A stretch of DNA of 64,000 bases from Mycobacterium bourgelatii (GCF_010723575.1 NZ_BLKZ01000001.1:2418001-2482000), one strand, 5' to 3'. Counted from the first letter of the stretch, positions 9,179-20,929 are shown. Numbers and translations are program-made. Notes: generated by a model not told the origin, from the letters alone.

Positions 9179-10495
9179 GTGGTAGCAGGGTTGGTGTTGC
9201 TGGCGTTCGTGGTGATATTTGCAGTCGTAGTGGTGGCCAAGTCGGTGGCGTTGATTCCACAGGCCGAGGCCGCGGTGATCGAGCGGCTGGGCCGTTACAG
9301 CCGTACCGTCAGCGGGCAACTGACCTTGTTGGTGCCCTTCATCGACCGCGTCCGCGCCCGGGTGGACCTGCGTGAGCGCGTCGTGTCGTTCCCGCCGCAG
9401 CCGGTGATCACCGAGGACAACTTGACCCTCAACATCGACACCGTCGTTTACTTTCAGGTCACCAGTCCGCAGGCGGCGGTGTATGAGATCAGCAACTACA
9501 TCGTCGGCGTCGAGCAGCTGACCACCACCACACTGCGCAACGTGGTGGGTGGCATGACCCTCGAACAGACCTTGACGTCTCGCGACCAGATCAACGCCCA
9601 GCTGCGCGGTGTCCTCGATGAAGCGACCGGCCGCTGGGGGCTCCGGGTGGCGCGGGTGGAACTGCGCAGCATCGACCCGCCGCCGTCCATCCAGGCCTCG
9701 ATGGAAAAGCAGATGAAGGCGGACCGCGAGAAGCGGGCGATGATCCTGACCGCCGAGGGCACCCGGGAAGCACAGATCAAGCAGGCCGAGGGGCAGAAGC
9801 AGGCCCAGATCCTTGCCGCCGAAGGCGCCAAGCAGGCCGCGATCCTGTCCGCCGAGGCCGAGCGCCAGTCCCGGATGCTGCGCGCCCAGGGTGAACGCGC
9901 CGCGGCTTACCTGCGCGCACAAGGTGAAGCCAAGGCCATCGAGAAGACCTTTGCCGCGATCAAGGCCGGCCGCCCGACGCCGGAGATGCTCGCCTATCAG
10001 TATCTGCAGACGCTGCCCGAGATGGCCCGGGGCGACGCCAACAAGGTCTGGGTCGTTCCCAGCGATTTCAACGCAGCGCTGCAAGGGTTCACCCGGCTCC
10101 TGGGCAAGCCCGGCGAAGACGGCGTGTTCCGCTTCGAGCCGTCGCCGGTCGACGACGTGCCGAGGCACTCGGCCGCCGAAGACGATGCCGACGTCGCGGA
10201 CTGGTTCTCCACCGAAAGCGACCCGACCATCGCGCAAGCGGTGGCCAGGGCCGAGGCGATAGCCCGCCAGCCGGTGGACAGCCCGCTGGCGGTGCCGTCG
10301 AGCCCGGCTAGCACACCTAGCCCGGCTAGCCCGGCGGTGCGGCCGCCGACCCCGTCCAGCCCGCCGAGCCCGCCCAGCCCGCAGGGCCCGCCGAGTTCGT
10401 ACGGTGCGCAGCCAGGGCGCCCCGGGCAGCATGGCCAGCCCGGCCAGCCGGGCCAGCCCGGGCCGTACGGACCGCCGCAGGGCCTGAATCGGTAG
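9179..10495 (+). CDS. SPFH/stomatin-like (band 7) membrane protein with Pro-rich tail (Rv1488-like)
   Basis: 438 aa. An N-terminal membrane anchor (residues 1-25) is followed by a band 7/SPFH domain (about 25-190, with AAVIERLGRY), then a long Ala/Glu/Gln coiled coil (about 185-265) with repeated AEGxxQAxIL units. The last 100 residues are Pro/Ser/Gly-rich and end in GQPG repeats. I recall Rv1488 as about 380 aa, so the low-complexity tail is longer here. Probably organises membrane domains with the NfeD partner just upstream. Confidence 0.9.
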   Translation: MVAGLVLLAFVVIFAVVVVAKSVALIPQAEAAVIERLGRYSRTVSGQLTLLVPFIDRVRARVDLRERVVSFPPQPVITEDNLTLNIDTVVYFQVTSPQAAVYEISNYIVGVEQLTTTTLRNVVGGMTLEQTLTSRDQINAQLRGVLDEATGRWGLRVARVELRSIDPPPSIQASMEKQMKADREKRAMILTAEGTREAQIKQAEGQKQAQILAAEGAKQAAILSAEAERQSRMLRAQGERAAAYLRAQGEAKAIEKTFAAIKAGRPTPEMLAYQYLQTLPEMARGDANKVWVVPSDFNAALQGFTRLLGKPGEDGVFRFEPSPVDDVPRHSAAEDDADVADWFSTESDPTIAQAVARAEAIARQPVDSPLAVPSSPASTPSPASPAVRPPTPSSPPSPPSPQGPPSSYGAQPGRPGQHGQPGQPGQPGPYGPPQGLNR

Positions 10496-10504
10496 ATTTT
10501 CTTT

Positions 10505-10861
10505 ATGGGCGCTCTAACCTCACCGAAGACCTATGCAGCGCTGGCCGCGTTTCAGGCCGGCGACGCTGTGGCGTGCGCGATCCCGCTGACTCCGATCAAA
10601 GAACTTCTCGATCGATTGGACGTGCCCGAGACCGTGCGCCCGGCCATGCCGGTGGCCAAGGCCGCTTCCGCGATCGGGTTGCTGTCGGTCTATCGTTTCC
10701 CCGCTCTGGCGCGGCTGACGACGGCCATGTTGACGCTCTACTTCGTCTTGGCGGTCGCCGCGCACGTCCGTGCCCGGGATTTCACGGTCACCGCGCTTCC
10801 GGCGGCGTCGTTCCTGGCCCTGTTTACGGTCATGACGGTAAAGGGACCGGACCAGACCTAG
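10505..10861 (+). CDS. DoxX-like small membrane protein (Rv1489-like)
   Basis: 118 aa with about four hydrophobic segments (residues 5-25, 50-65, 68-90, 95-112). The pattern resembles DoxX-like mycobacterial membrane proteins. It starts 9 bp after the SPFH gene, so it probably belongs to that operon. Role unknown. Confidence 0.75.
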   Translation: MGALTSPKTYAALAAFQAGDAVACAIPLTPIKELLDRLDVPETVRPAMPVAKAASAIGLLSVYRFPALARLTTAMLTLYFVLAVAAHVRARDFTVTALPAASFLALFTVMTVKGPDQT

Positions 10862-10918
10862 AGCAGACACGGCCGCCGCGGCCGCGATGATCGCGACCGC
10901 GGCGGGACCGCGCGTTGG

Positions 10919-11416
10919 TTACCTCGGCGGGGCCGGCGGGGCCGGTGATGGGCTAGGCGGCGAAGACGCCGGCGACTGGCCAGGCCCACCCTGCTGCGGC
11001 GCCCCCGGCGCACCGGGACCACCCTGCTGGCCGCCCTGCGGTGGGGGACCACCCGGGAACGGCGGCGGCGGGAAGCCGCGGGGGCCTGGACCCATCGGCC
11101 CCATGCCTAAGCCCGGCCCTTGGTGTCCTGCCATCGGCCCCGGCGGGGCTCCCGGCGGCCCGAAGCCGAGATGGGCGCCCGGTCCGTGCGGTCCGAGCGG
11201 TGGCGGCGGCCCGGGCGGGCCGGCGAAAGTGAAGAAGAACACGGCGGCCGCCGCGGTGAACAGCGAACCTAAGAAACCGCCCACCAGCCCGGCACCGATC
11301 ACGATGCCGGTGGAATGACGGCGTTTGGCGGTCGGTTTGGCTGTCACCGGCTCAGCGGTCGCCACGGGTGCTGCGGGTGCCGAGTCGGGAGCGGTCTTGG
11401 ATTCGTCGGAGGTCAT
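10919..11416 (-). CDS. Pro/Gly-rich single-pass membrane protein
   Basis: 165 aa from ATG 11416, preceded by GAGGAG at ideal spacing; an ATG 30 bp upstream is less likely. A short Ala/Pro-rich cytoplasmic head is followed by KRRHS and one transmembrane helix (about residues 36-63). The remaining 100 residues are almost entirely Gly, Pro, Gln and Ser, ending in SPPSPSPAPPAPPR. Divergent from the two-component system, whose kinase has a similar Pro/Gly tract in its sensor domain. No known function; a surface-exposed, disordered protein is the plain reading. Confidence 0.7.
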   Translation of the reverse strand: MTSDESKTAPDSAPAAPVATAEPVTAKPTAKRRHSTGIVIGAGLVGGFLGSLFTAAAAVFFFTFAGPPGPPPPLGPHGPGAHLGFGPPGAPPGPMAGHQGPGLGMGPMGPGPRGFPPPPFPGGPPPQGGQQGGPGAPGAPQQGGPGQSPASSPPSPSPAPPAPPR

Positions 11417-11668
11417 ACGGCTCCTCACGTCGGTGGTTGATGACAACCGCGAAGGTAGGAGCCTTTCTTGAAGAAAAGCTGAAGATTTCCGGGCTTCAGG
11501 CGATGGTCAAATTGCCAAGCCTCCCAACGCCGCAGCGACCACGACACCGGTGGAATGGCGCGGTCCGGGCGCGGGTGGCGGCGACGGGCCGGGGGTGCGG
11601 GCCGTGGTCATTCGAAGAAACTAGTGTGCTTGCGCGTGATTCGGGACCTGACGTTGAAGAATGAGGTC

Positions 11669-12367
11669 ATGAGCCGCGCCGCACAGTTCAGTGTGGGAAC
11701 ACCGCGGGTGCTGGTGGTCGAGGACTCCGAGACCATCCGCGAAATGGTCAGCGAGGCCTTGGCCGATGTCGGATACCACACCGAAACCCGTTGCGACGGA
11801 GAGCGATTGGAAGAAGATCTGGACGGCTTTCGGCCCGATCTGGTGGTGCTGGACGTGATGTTGCCGGGTCGCGACGGTTTCGCGCTCATCGATGTCATCC
11901 GCGGGTGGGGCGACGTTGGCATCGTCATGATCACCGCCCGCGACGGCCTGCCTGACCGGTTGCGCGGGCTGGACAGCGGAGCCGACGATTACGTGGTCAA
12001 GCCGTTCGAACTCGCCGAACTGGTGTCTCGGGTGGGCGCGGTGTTGCGTCGCAGGGGCCAGCTGCCAAGGGCCGTTCAGGTTGGCGACCTGATGCTGGAC
12101 GTGGACGCCGGTGTGGCCACGCGCGCCGGACGTCCGCTTGAGCTGACCGCCACGGAGTTGCGGCTGCTGGATTTCCTTGTGCAGCAACGTGGTCGGATCG
12201 TCAGCGCGTCTCAGATCCTCAACGCCGTGTGGGGCTATGACGCCTACGATCCAAACCTGGTGCAGGTGCACGTCAGCGGGTTGCGCCGCAAGCTCGAGGC
12301 CCACGGGCCGAGGATTCTGCACACCGTCCGCGGCATCGGCTATCGACTGCAACCGCAGGTGTCATGA
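11669..12367 (+). CDS. OmpR/PhoB-family response regulator
   Basis: 232 aa from ATG 11669. Receiver domain with acidic pocket E18-D19, phospho-acceptor D62, T90 and K112, then an OmpR-type winged helix (about 135-230, ending VRGIGYRL). Its stop overlaps the histidine kinase ATG (ATGA), so the pair is co-translated. This pair lies between the Rv1489-like and Rv1491c-like genes, where M. tuberculosis has Rv1490; I do not recognise a named system. Confidence 0.93.
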   Translation: MSRAAQFSVGTPRVLVVEDSETIREMVSEALADVGYHTETRCDGERLEEDLDGFRPDLVVLDVMLPGRDGFALIDVIRGWGDVGIVMITARDGLPDRLRGLDSGADDYVVKPFELAELVSRVGAVLRRRGQLPRAVQVGDLMLDVDAGVATRAGRPLELTATELRLLDFLVQQRGRIVSASQILNAVWGYDAYDPNLVQVHVSGLRRKLEAHGPRILHTVRGIGYRLQPQVS

Positions 12368-13887
12368 CCACACCTGACCAGGGCCCCACGACGCCGACGC
12401 CGTCCTTGCAGTGGCGGGTAACGCTGCTGGTGGTAGCCCTGCTGGCGGTGTTGTTGGTGGTACTGGGTGTCGTCATCGACGTCAGCCTGGGCCTTCAGGC
12501 CCGCCGCAGTCTGCACGATCGCCTCGTCGCCGCCACCTCCCGCGCTGACGCGCTGGCCGCCGACCACACGTCGCCCGAGTTGCTCGCTGCCGAACTCAAC
12601 GGCGGCAGCGTGCGCGCGTTGCTTGTGATGGCCGACGGTACGACTTACGGCGATTCTTCGATCAGCCCCGATACCCAGGCTGGGCCCACCGTCCCGCCTC
12701 CGCCGTATCCACGTCCGGGTCCGCACCATGGGCACGGTCCTATTCCCGGACCTGGCCCCGGCCCCGGGCCGGGTCTTGGGCCCGGCCCTGGTCCTGGTCC
12801 AGGTCTTGGCCCGCCACCGCCGCCACCGCCGCCAATGGGTGGTACCGCGATGGTGGTGGTGCACCCCGTGCCGGACGGCGCCCGGCTGATTCTGGTCGCC
12901 GACACCACGCAGACCACCCAGGTGACCCGCCAGTTGCGTCAACTGATGATCGGTGCCGGGCTGGCGACCTTGGTGGTCGCCGCGTTGTTGCTGATAGCGG
13001 TCAGTCGGGCAGCGTTGCGTCCTCTGGACCGGCTCACGACGCTGGCCCGTGACATCGCGGTCGGCGATCGTGGCCGCCGTCTGCGTCCCGAGCGCACCGA
13101 TACCGAACTTGGCCGTGCCGCAAGCGCTTTCGACGAGATGCTAGACGCCTTGGAGGCGTCGGAGTTGAAGGCGCGGCAGGCGGCGGAAGCGGCGCAGCGC
13201 GCCGAGGAGGCGACCCGACAATTCCTGGTCGATGCCGCCCACGAGCTACGCACCCCGATTGCCGGCATCCAGGTCGCCGCGGAACAACTCGTCAACAGCG
13301 CCAACCAGCACGATGCCGACCCCGCCGCGCGCGGACAGTACCGCAGCGCCAGCCTCCTGCTGTCCGACGCCCGACGCGCGGGACGACTGGTCGCCGACAT
13401 GCTGGACCTGAGCCGGATCGACGCCGGACTTCCGCTGGACCGGCAGCTCACGGATCTGGCCGCACTTGTAGACGCCGAAGTCCAGCGGACGGCCATGTTG
13501 GCGCCGCAGGCGACGGTGACTCGGACCGGTCCGGACGCACTGGCCGCCGTTGTCGACTCGACCAGGGTGGAGCAGATCTTGTCCAACCTGCTCGACAACG
13601 CCCGCAGGCATACGCCCGAGGGCGGTTCGATCACCGTCGACCTCAGTGCCGACCGTGGCGTTGCCGAAATGACGGTCACCGACACCGGCCCCGGCGTACC
13701 CGACGACGAGCGCGAGCGCATCTTCGAGCGACTGGTACGCCTCGACGCCGCGCGGGCCCGCGACCACGGTGGCGCTGGCTTGGGTCTGCCCATCGCCCGC
13801 GCGCTGGCCCGCGCGCACGGCGGTGAGCTGGTGTGTCTGCCGCATGACGGTGGTGCGCGATTCCGGCTGACCTTGCCCCTGGGGTGA
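12364..13887 (+). CDS. Sensor histidine kinase with Pro/Gly-repeat extracytoplasmic domain
   Basis: 507 aa. TM1 is about residues 18-42 and TM2 about 195-217; between them the sensor region contains an unusual PG-repeat tract (about 110-157) that ends in a poly-Pro run. Then HAMP (about 215-270), HisKA with AAHELRTP (phospho-His H293), an N-box with SNLLDNARRH, and a G-box DTGPGVP. Overlaps the regulator gene by 4 bp. The signal is unknown. The divergent Pro-rich protein and the convergent protease are the obvious candidates for linked targets. Confidence 0.93.
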   Translation: MTTPDQGPTTPTPSLQWRVTLLVVALLAVLLVVLGVVIDVSLGLQARRSLHDRLVAATSRADALAADHTSPELLAAELNGGSVRALLVMADGTTYGDSSISPDTQAGPTVPPPPYPRPGPHHGHGPIPGPGPGPGPGLGPGPGPGPGLGPPPPPPPPMGGTAMVVVHPVPDGARLILVADTTQTTQVTRQLRQLMIGAGLATLVVAALLLIAVSRAALRPLDRLTTLARDIAVGDRGRRLRPERTDTELGRAASAFDEMLDALEASELKARQAAEAAQRAEEATRQFLVDAAHELRTPIAGIQVAAEQLVNSANQHDADPAARGQYRSASLLLSDARRAGRLVADMLDLSRIDAGLPLDRQLTDLAALVDAEVQRTAMLAPQATVTRTGPDALAAVVDSTRVEQILSNLLDNARRHTPEGGSITVDLSADRGVAEMTVTDTGPGVPDDERERIFERLVRLDAARARDHGGAGLGLPIARALARAHGGELVCLPHDGGARFRLTLPLG

Positions 13888-13957
13888 AGCCGTCCGCGAG
13901 CCTGAAGATTTGCAGAAAAAGTTCGAGTGCGGACCTGCAGGGTTACAGGCTCGCGCG

Positions 13958-14818
13958 TTACGGCACGGCCAGCGTCAGGCCCCACGCGTCGAGCCACGGC
14001 CGCACCAGTTCGGCAACCGAGAAGGTGGCCGGAATCGAGCACCCAGGGTTGGGGTCATTCGGTCGCCCGCCGCGAATGTGAATGCCGACCGCGGCCACGC
14101 TGCCGTCATCCTGAATGAGGTAGACCGGTCCGCCGGAATCCCCACACTGGCTGCCCGCCAAGAACACCACCTTGCTCTCGGTGATGTCGGTGATCTGTCC
14201 GCACAAGGCCTGGCCGGTCTTCATGCCAAATTTGCACAGCTGCTGGCCGATGCGCAGGTCAGCCGCGACACCGTTGACGGGCAGCGAACCGGTGACGGCG
14301 GAGGTGCGCGGGACTTTGTCGGGATCGAGCACGACGAGGCCGATGTCGTGATCTTCGCCGCGCGCGCCCTCGCTGACCGTCTGGTTGAACGTGCCGACCG
14401 TCGGATAAATATCCGAACCGGCGTTCATGCTCACCTTGCTGGCCTGACCGGGTTTGTTGCAGTGGCCGGCGGTGAGTACCCCGGTCTCGCCGGCATTCGT
14501 GCGCACCAGGAAGCCCGCGGTGCAGCCCATGCCGCCGGTGCCGTCGGCGTAGGTCACCGCAATGGCGGTGCCGGGTCCGATGGCGCTGGCGGGGGGAAGT
14601 TCGACGGGTGGCCTTACGGGCTTGACGAGCCTGGCCGGCAACCAGAAGGCCGCGACAAAGCCCGCCGCGCAGAACAGCGCCACTACCGACAGCCGCCAGC
14701 TGTAGGTGCCCCGAGTGCCGCGGCGCCGGGCCAGCAACGGCCACGCTGCTACCAGCAGGCACAGCCCCGCCCCGACCACAAGCATGGCCATGCGGGCCTG
14801 CACCGATTGGGAACCCAA
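13958..14818 (-). CDS. Membrane-tethered S1-family serine protease
   Basis: 286 aa from a TTG at 14818 (ATGs at 14791 and 14785 are alternatives). Two hydrophobic helices (about 10-30 and 42-62) precede a chymotrypsin-like domain. The catalytic triad is H119 (LTAGHC), D158 (DHDIGLVVL) and S228 (GDSGGP). Cys pairs C99/C120 and C206/C225 could form disulfides, so the catalytic domain is probably extracytoplasmic. The gene starts 5 bp after the TVP38 stop on the same strand, suggesting one transcript. Substrate unknown. Confidence 0.88.
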   Translation of the reverse strand: MGSQSVQARMAMLVVGAGLCLLVAAWPLLARRRGTRGTYSWRLSVVALFCAAGFVAAFWLPARLVKPVRPPVELPPASAIGPGTAIAVTYADGTGGMGCTAGFLVRTNAGETGVLTAGHCNKPGQASKVSMNAGSDIYPTVGTFNQTVSEGARGEDHDIGLVVLDPDKVPRTSAVTGSLPVNGVAADLRIGQQLCKFGMKTGQALCGQITDITESKVVFLAGSQCGDSGGPVYLIQDDGSVAAVGIHIRGGRPNDPNPGCSIPATFSVAELVRPWLDAWGLTLAVP

Positions 14819-14823
14819 GCCGC

Positions 14824-15549
14824 TCAGCTAGCGGGTTGTCTGTGCTGGTGGCGGTAGGTCCGCACTTCGAATAGAAGGCCCGCAAACCCGAGCGCTCCCG
14901 TGCACACTGACACCGCAAGAAGCCGTGGGTCGACGGCACCGGTGAGGGCATCGCCGAGGATCACCACGGCCGCGGTGCCGGGCACCAGGCCGGCGAAGGT
15001 GGCCAGCAGGTACGGAGTCACCCGGACCGCCGACGCACCGGCCGCGTAGTTGATCGCGGAGAACGGCACGGCCGGGATCAATCGCAGCGACAGAACGGCC
15101 GGCCAGCCCCGCTCACGCAGGCGCTGGTCTAGGGCGTGGACCGCCTGGTGGTGAGTCAGACTGTGCAGCCGCCACCCCGCGACCCGCACCAGCAGCATCG
15201 CGATCACCGCGCTCGCGGTACTGGCGCCCACCGCGATCGCCACCCCCAGTGCCGGGCCGAACAGCAGACCGGCGGCCAGGGTGAACGCCGTGCGAGGGAC
15301 CGGCACCACGGTCATGACGATGTGCGCCCCAAGAAACGCCAGCGGGAACCATGGGCCTACCGCTTTCGACCAGTCGCGCATCTGCACTGCCGTAGGCAGC
15401 GGAACCAGCAACGCCACCGCTACCAAGACTGTGATTCCCACCACGAAGCCCAGCACCCGCGGTCGGGAGACCCCACGCGCGGCCACTCCGAGCGCGCCGG
15501 CGAACCCGCGCGCCCGATCAGTGGCTTTGCACAGGACAGGGGCAGTCAC
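14824..15549 (-). CDS. TVP38/TMEM64 (DedA-like) membrane protein (Rv1491c-like)
   Basis: 241 aa from GTG 15549; an upstream in-frame start at 15660 is possible. About five hydrophobic segments. The VTT-domain features are visible: TVVPVPRTAFTLAAGLLFG and the reentrant-loop-like LSLRLIPAVPFSAINYAAG. Family members are membrane proteins linked to lipid scrambling or transport. Downstream protease follows directly. Start uncertain. Confidence 0.85.
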   Translation of the reverse strand: MTAPVLCKATDRARGFAGALGVAARGVSRPRVLGFVVGITVLVAVALLVPLPTAVQMRDWSKAVGPWFPLAFLGAHIVMTVVPVPRTAFTLAAGLLFGPALGVAIAVGASTASAVIAMLLVRVAGWRLHSLTHHQAVHALDQRLRERGWPAVLSLRLIPAVPFSAINYAAGASAVRVTPYLLATFAGLVPGTAAVVILGDALTGAVDPRLLAVSVCTGALGFAGLLFEVRTYRHQHRQPAS

Positions 15550-15729
15550 GGCATTCAAGGGTACGGGGCGAAAATGAAAGTCTTGTGTCCTTAGGCTGGC
15601 GTTTCTTGTCACACCGAGGCGTCGGGACGCCAACCGGGGCGGTAAATTCCGGATGCGCAATCAACTAGCCTTATTAGTAAATTGCAGTCCGGAAACAACG
15701 TGTCCTTGCTGCGGAAATAGGAGCAGTCG

Positions 15730-17589
15730 GTGTCCATTGATGTACCCGAACTCGCCGACCTAGAACAGGTTCGCGGGCGTTGGCGCAGTGCGGTAGCTGG
15801 GGTGCTGGCCAAGAGCACTCGTACGGACCCAGCCGAACTGGGCGACGAACCCGAGCAGCGCCTGAACACGCCCACATATGACGGCTTTTCCATCCGGCCG
15901 CTCTACACGGTCTTCGATGAACTGCCCGAACCGCCACTACCGGGCGAATGGCCCTTCGTGCGCGGGGGCGACGCAGTGCGCGACGTCAAGTCCGGCTGGA
16001 AAGTCATCGAAGCTTTCCCGCTGCCCGGGCTGGCTACCGCCGAAGCCAACGAGGCGCTGTTGGCCGCTCTCAATGAAGGTGTCAGCGGGCTGCTCGTCAG
16101 GGTGGGGGAGCGCGGTGTGGCCCCGGACCAGCTGGGGGCGCTGCTCCAAGGCGTGTACCTGAGCTTGGCGCCGGTGATCCTGGACGCGGGCGCCCACTAC
16201 ACATACGCCGCGGACGTGTTGCTGGGCCTGTCCGGTGAGGTGGAGGCCGACCAGCGCGCGACGGTATCGATCGACCTGGGCGCCGACCCCCTGACCGCGA
16301 CGTTCAGCGAGCGCAACGCCCCGGCCATCGAGGACGTCGTGGCCGTCGCCGCCCGCGCCGCCGGTCAGCAAGGGGTGCGGGCCATCACCGTGGACGGACC
16401 CGCATTCCACAACCTCGGCGCCACGGCGGCGTGGGAGCTCGGGGCCACGATCGCGGCCGCGGTGGCTTACCTTCGGCTGCTCACCGAATCCGGACTGCCG
16501 ATTGGTGACGCGCTGCAGCAGATCAGCCTTCGGCTGGCCGCCGACGACGACCAGTTCATGACGCTGGCCAAGATGCGCGCGGCTCGTCTGCTGTGGGCAC
16601 GCGTCGCCGAGGTGGCGGGTGCCCCGGATCGGGGCGCCGCAGTCGTGCACGCCGAGACGTCGCTGCCGATGATGACCCAGCGTGACCCTTGGGTGAACAT
16701 GCTGCGCTGCACGCTGGCGGCGTTCGGGGCGGGAGTCGGCGGTGCCGACACGGTGCTGGTGTACGCGTTCGACGTGGCCATCCCCGGCGGCTGGCCAGGA
16801 ACGGCGACCAGCTTCGCCCGCCGGATCGCCCGCAACACCCAGCTGCTGTTGCTGGAAGAGTCCCACGTCGGTCGCGTGCTCGACCCGGCCGGCGGCTCGT
16901 GGTTCGTCGAAGACCTGACCAAAGAGCTCGCCGAGCGGGCCTGGGAGCACTTCCAGGCGATCGAAGCCCGCGGTGGCTTCGCCGAGGCGCACGACTGGCT
17001 GGCCGGTGAGATCGGCGAGATCGCCGTGCGGCGCGCGGATGACATCGCGCATCGCCGCATCGCGGTCACCGGTGTCAACGAATTTCCAAACCTGGGTGAA
17101 GCCCCACTGCCGCAGGGCGACTCGTTGGGCCGCGCCGGGCACGTGGTGCGCTATGCCGCCGAGTTCGAAGCGCTGCGCGACCGGTCGGACGCCTACCTGG
17201 CCAAAGAGGGCAAGCGGCCGCAGGTGCTGCTGCTGCCGTTGGGCCCACTGGCCGAGCACAACATTCGCGCCACGTTCGCAACAAACCTGTTGGCCTCGGG
17301 CGGTATTGAGGCCGTCAACCCCGGCACCGTAGACGCCGCGGGCGTGGCCGATGCCGTCGCTGAAGCCGGCTCGTTGTCCGTCGCGGTGATCTGCGGTACC
17401 GACAAGCGCTACGCCGACGAGGCCGGCAACGTGGTACGCGCAGCGCGCAGCGCCGGTGTTGAGCGCGTGTACCTGGCCGGACCGGAGCGGGCAGTTGGGG
17501 AGGCCCAAGACCGGCCCGACGATTATCTGACCGCGAAAATCAATGCAGTCGAAGCCCTTTCGGAACTGCTGACCCGGTTGGGAGCCTAA
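15730..17589 (+). CDS. mutA: Methylmalonyl-CoA mutase small (beta) subunit
   Basis: 619 aa; the non-catalytic partner of MutB in the B12-dependent interconversion of succinyl-CoA and (R)-methylmalonyl-CoA. The TIM-barrel half is well conserved (QRDPWVNMLRCT, FARRIARNTQLLLLEE), and the C-terminal Rossmann-like domain lacks the DxHxxG cobalamin motif, as expected. The stop abuts the mutB ATG with no gap. The enzyme links propionate metabolism to the methylmalonyl-CoA used by Pks5 at the other end of the window. Confidence 0.96.
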   Translation: MSIDVPELADLEQVRGRWRSAVAGVLAKSTRTDPAELGDEPEQRLNTPTYDGFSIRPLYTVFDELPEPPLPGEWPFVRGGDAVRDVKSGWKVIEAFPLPGLATAEANEALLAALNEGVSGLLVRVGERGVAPDQLGALLQGVYLSLAPVILDAGAHYTYAADVLLGLSGEVEADQRATVSIDLGADPLTATFSERNAPAIEDVVAVAARAAGQQGVRAITVDGPAFHNLGATAAWELGATIAAAVAYLRLLTESGLPIGDALQQISLRLAADDDQFMTLAKMRAARLLWARVAEVAGAPDRGAAVVHAETSLPMMTQRDPWVNMLRCTLAAFGAGVGGADTVLVYAFDVAIPGGWPGTATSFARRIARNTQLLLLEESHVGRVLDPAGGSWFVEDLTKELAERAWEHFQAIEARGGFAEAHDWLAGEIGEIAVRRADDIAHRRIAVTGVNEFPNLGEAPLPQGDSLGRAGHVVRYAAEFEALRDRSDAYLAKEGKRPQVLLLPLGPLAEHNIRATFATNLLASGGIEAVNPGTVDAAGVADAVAEAGSLSVAVICGTDKRYADEAGNVVRAARSAGVERVYLAGPERAVGEAQDRPDDYLTAKINAVEALSELLTRLGA

Positions 17590-19863
<2,274 letters not shown>

Positions 19864-19939
19864 TGCATATGGCGTTGATTCTGCGGCTATGGCGACAAAT
19901 TGCAGGTCGACCGCGCCCTGAGCGCAGAGTCAACATCAG

Positions 19940-20911
19940 ATGACGTCAAAAAACCTGGCCGACGCTATCCGCGCTGGTGATCGCGCGGCCCTGCCGCGGG
20001 CCATCACAATGCTCGAGTCGACGCGCGCCGACCACCGCGAGCGGGCCCAACAACTGCTGCTGGAGCTGCTGCCGGATTCCGGCAATGCCCACCGGGTCGG
20101 CATCACCGGGGTGCCGGGGGTGGGCAAGTCCACCACCATCGAAGCGCTCGGCATGCACCTGATCGAGCAAGGGCACAAGGTGGCGGTGCTGGCCGTCGAC
20201 CCCTCGTCGACGCGCACCGGCGGGTCGATTCTGGGTGACAAGACCCGGATGGCCAGGCTGGCGACCCACCCGGATGCCTACATCCGTCCCTCTCCGACCT
20301 CGGGAACGCTGGGCGGGGTGGCGAAGGCCACCCGAGAAACAGTGGTGTTATTGGAGGCCGCCGGATTCGACATAATCCTGATCGAGACGGTCGGTGTCGG
20401 CCAATCCGAAGTCGCGGTGGCCAAAATGGTCGACACGTTCGTGCTGCTGACCCTGGCCCGCAGCGGGGATCAGCTGCAGGGCATCAAGAAGGGCGTGCTG
20501 GAACTCGCCGACATCGTGGTGGTCAACAAGGCCGACGGCGACCACCTACGGGAGGCGCGACTGGCGGCACGCGAGCTGACCGGGGCCATCAGACTGATTT
20601 ATCCGCGCGAAACGCTTTGGCGGCCACCGGTTCTCACCATGAGCGCGGTTGAGGGCAGCGGACTGGCCGAACTGTGGGAGACCATCGAGCGGCACCGCAA
20701 GGTGCTCTCCGACGCGGGCGAGTTCGAAGCCCGTCGGCGCGACCAGCAAGTGGACTGGACCTGGCAGATGGTTCGCGACGAGGTCCTGGATCGGGTGCTG
20801 TCCCATCCGGAAGTACGCAAGGTGCGTGCCGAGGTGGAACGCCAGGTCCGGGCGGGGGAATTGACCCCGGCGCTGGCGGCTCAGCAAATTCTGTCAGTCG
20901 CGACGCAATAA
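19940..20911 (+). CDS. meaB: Methylmalonyl-CoA mutase GTPase chaperone MeaB
   Basis: 323 aa G3E-type P-loop GTPase (Rv1496-like, formerly called ArgK). Walker A is GVPGVGKS (about residues 56-63), the metal-binding DPSS follows near 92, ETVGVGQSE near 150, and NKAD near 197. It protects and reloads the B12 mutase. Only 76 bp separate it from mutB; the mazE4/mazF4 toxin-antitoxin genes found in this gap in M. tuberculosis are absent. Confidence 0.95.
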   Translation: MTSKNLADAIRAGDRAALPRAITMLESTRADHRERAQQLLLELLPDSGNAHRVGITGVPGVGKSTTIEALGMHLIEQGHKVAVLAVDPSSTRTGGSILGDKTRMARLATHPDAYIRPSPTSGTLGGVAKATRETVVLLEAAGFDIILIETVGVGQSEVAVAKMVDTFVLLTLARSGDQLQGIKKGVLELADIVVVNKADGDHLREARLAARELTGAIRLIYPRETLWRPPVLTMSAVEGSGLAELWETIERHRKVLSDAGEFEARRRDQQVDWTWQMVRDEVLDRVLSHPEVRKVRAEVERQVRAGELTPALAAQQILSVATQ

Positions 20912-20929
20912 CGGAAAGGTAAATTAATC

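Noticed and set aside
12700..12840. Repetitive GGCCCNGGNCCN tract considered as a repeat array or CRISPR
   Set aside because: It is an in-frame Pro-Gly repeat coding tract inside the histidine kinase, with no spacers.
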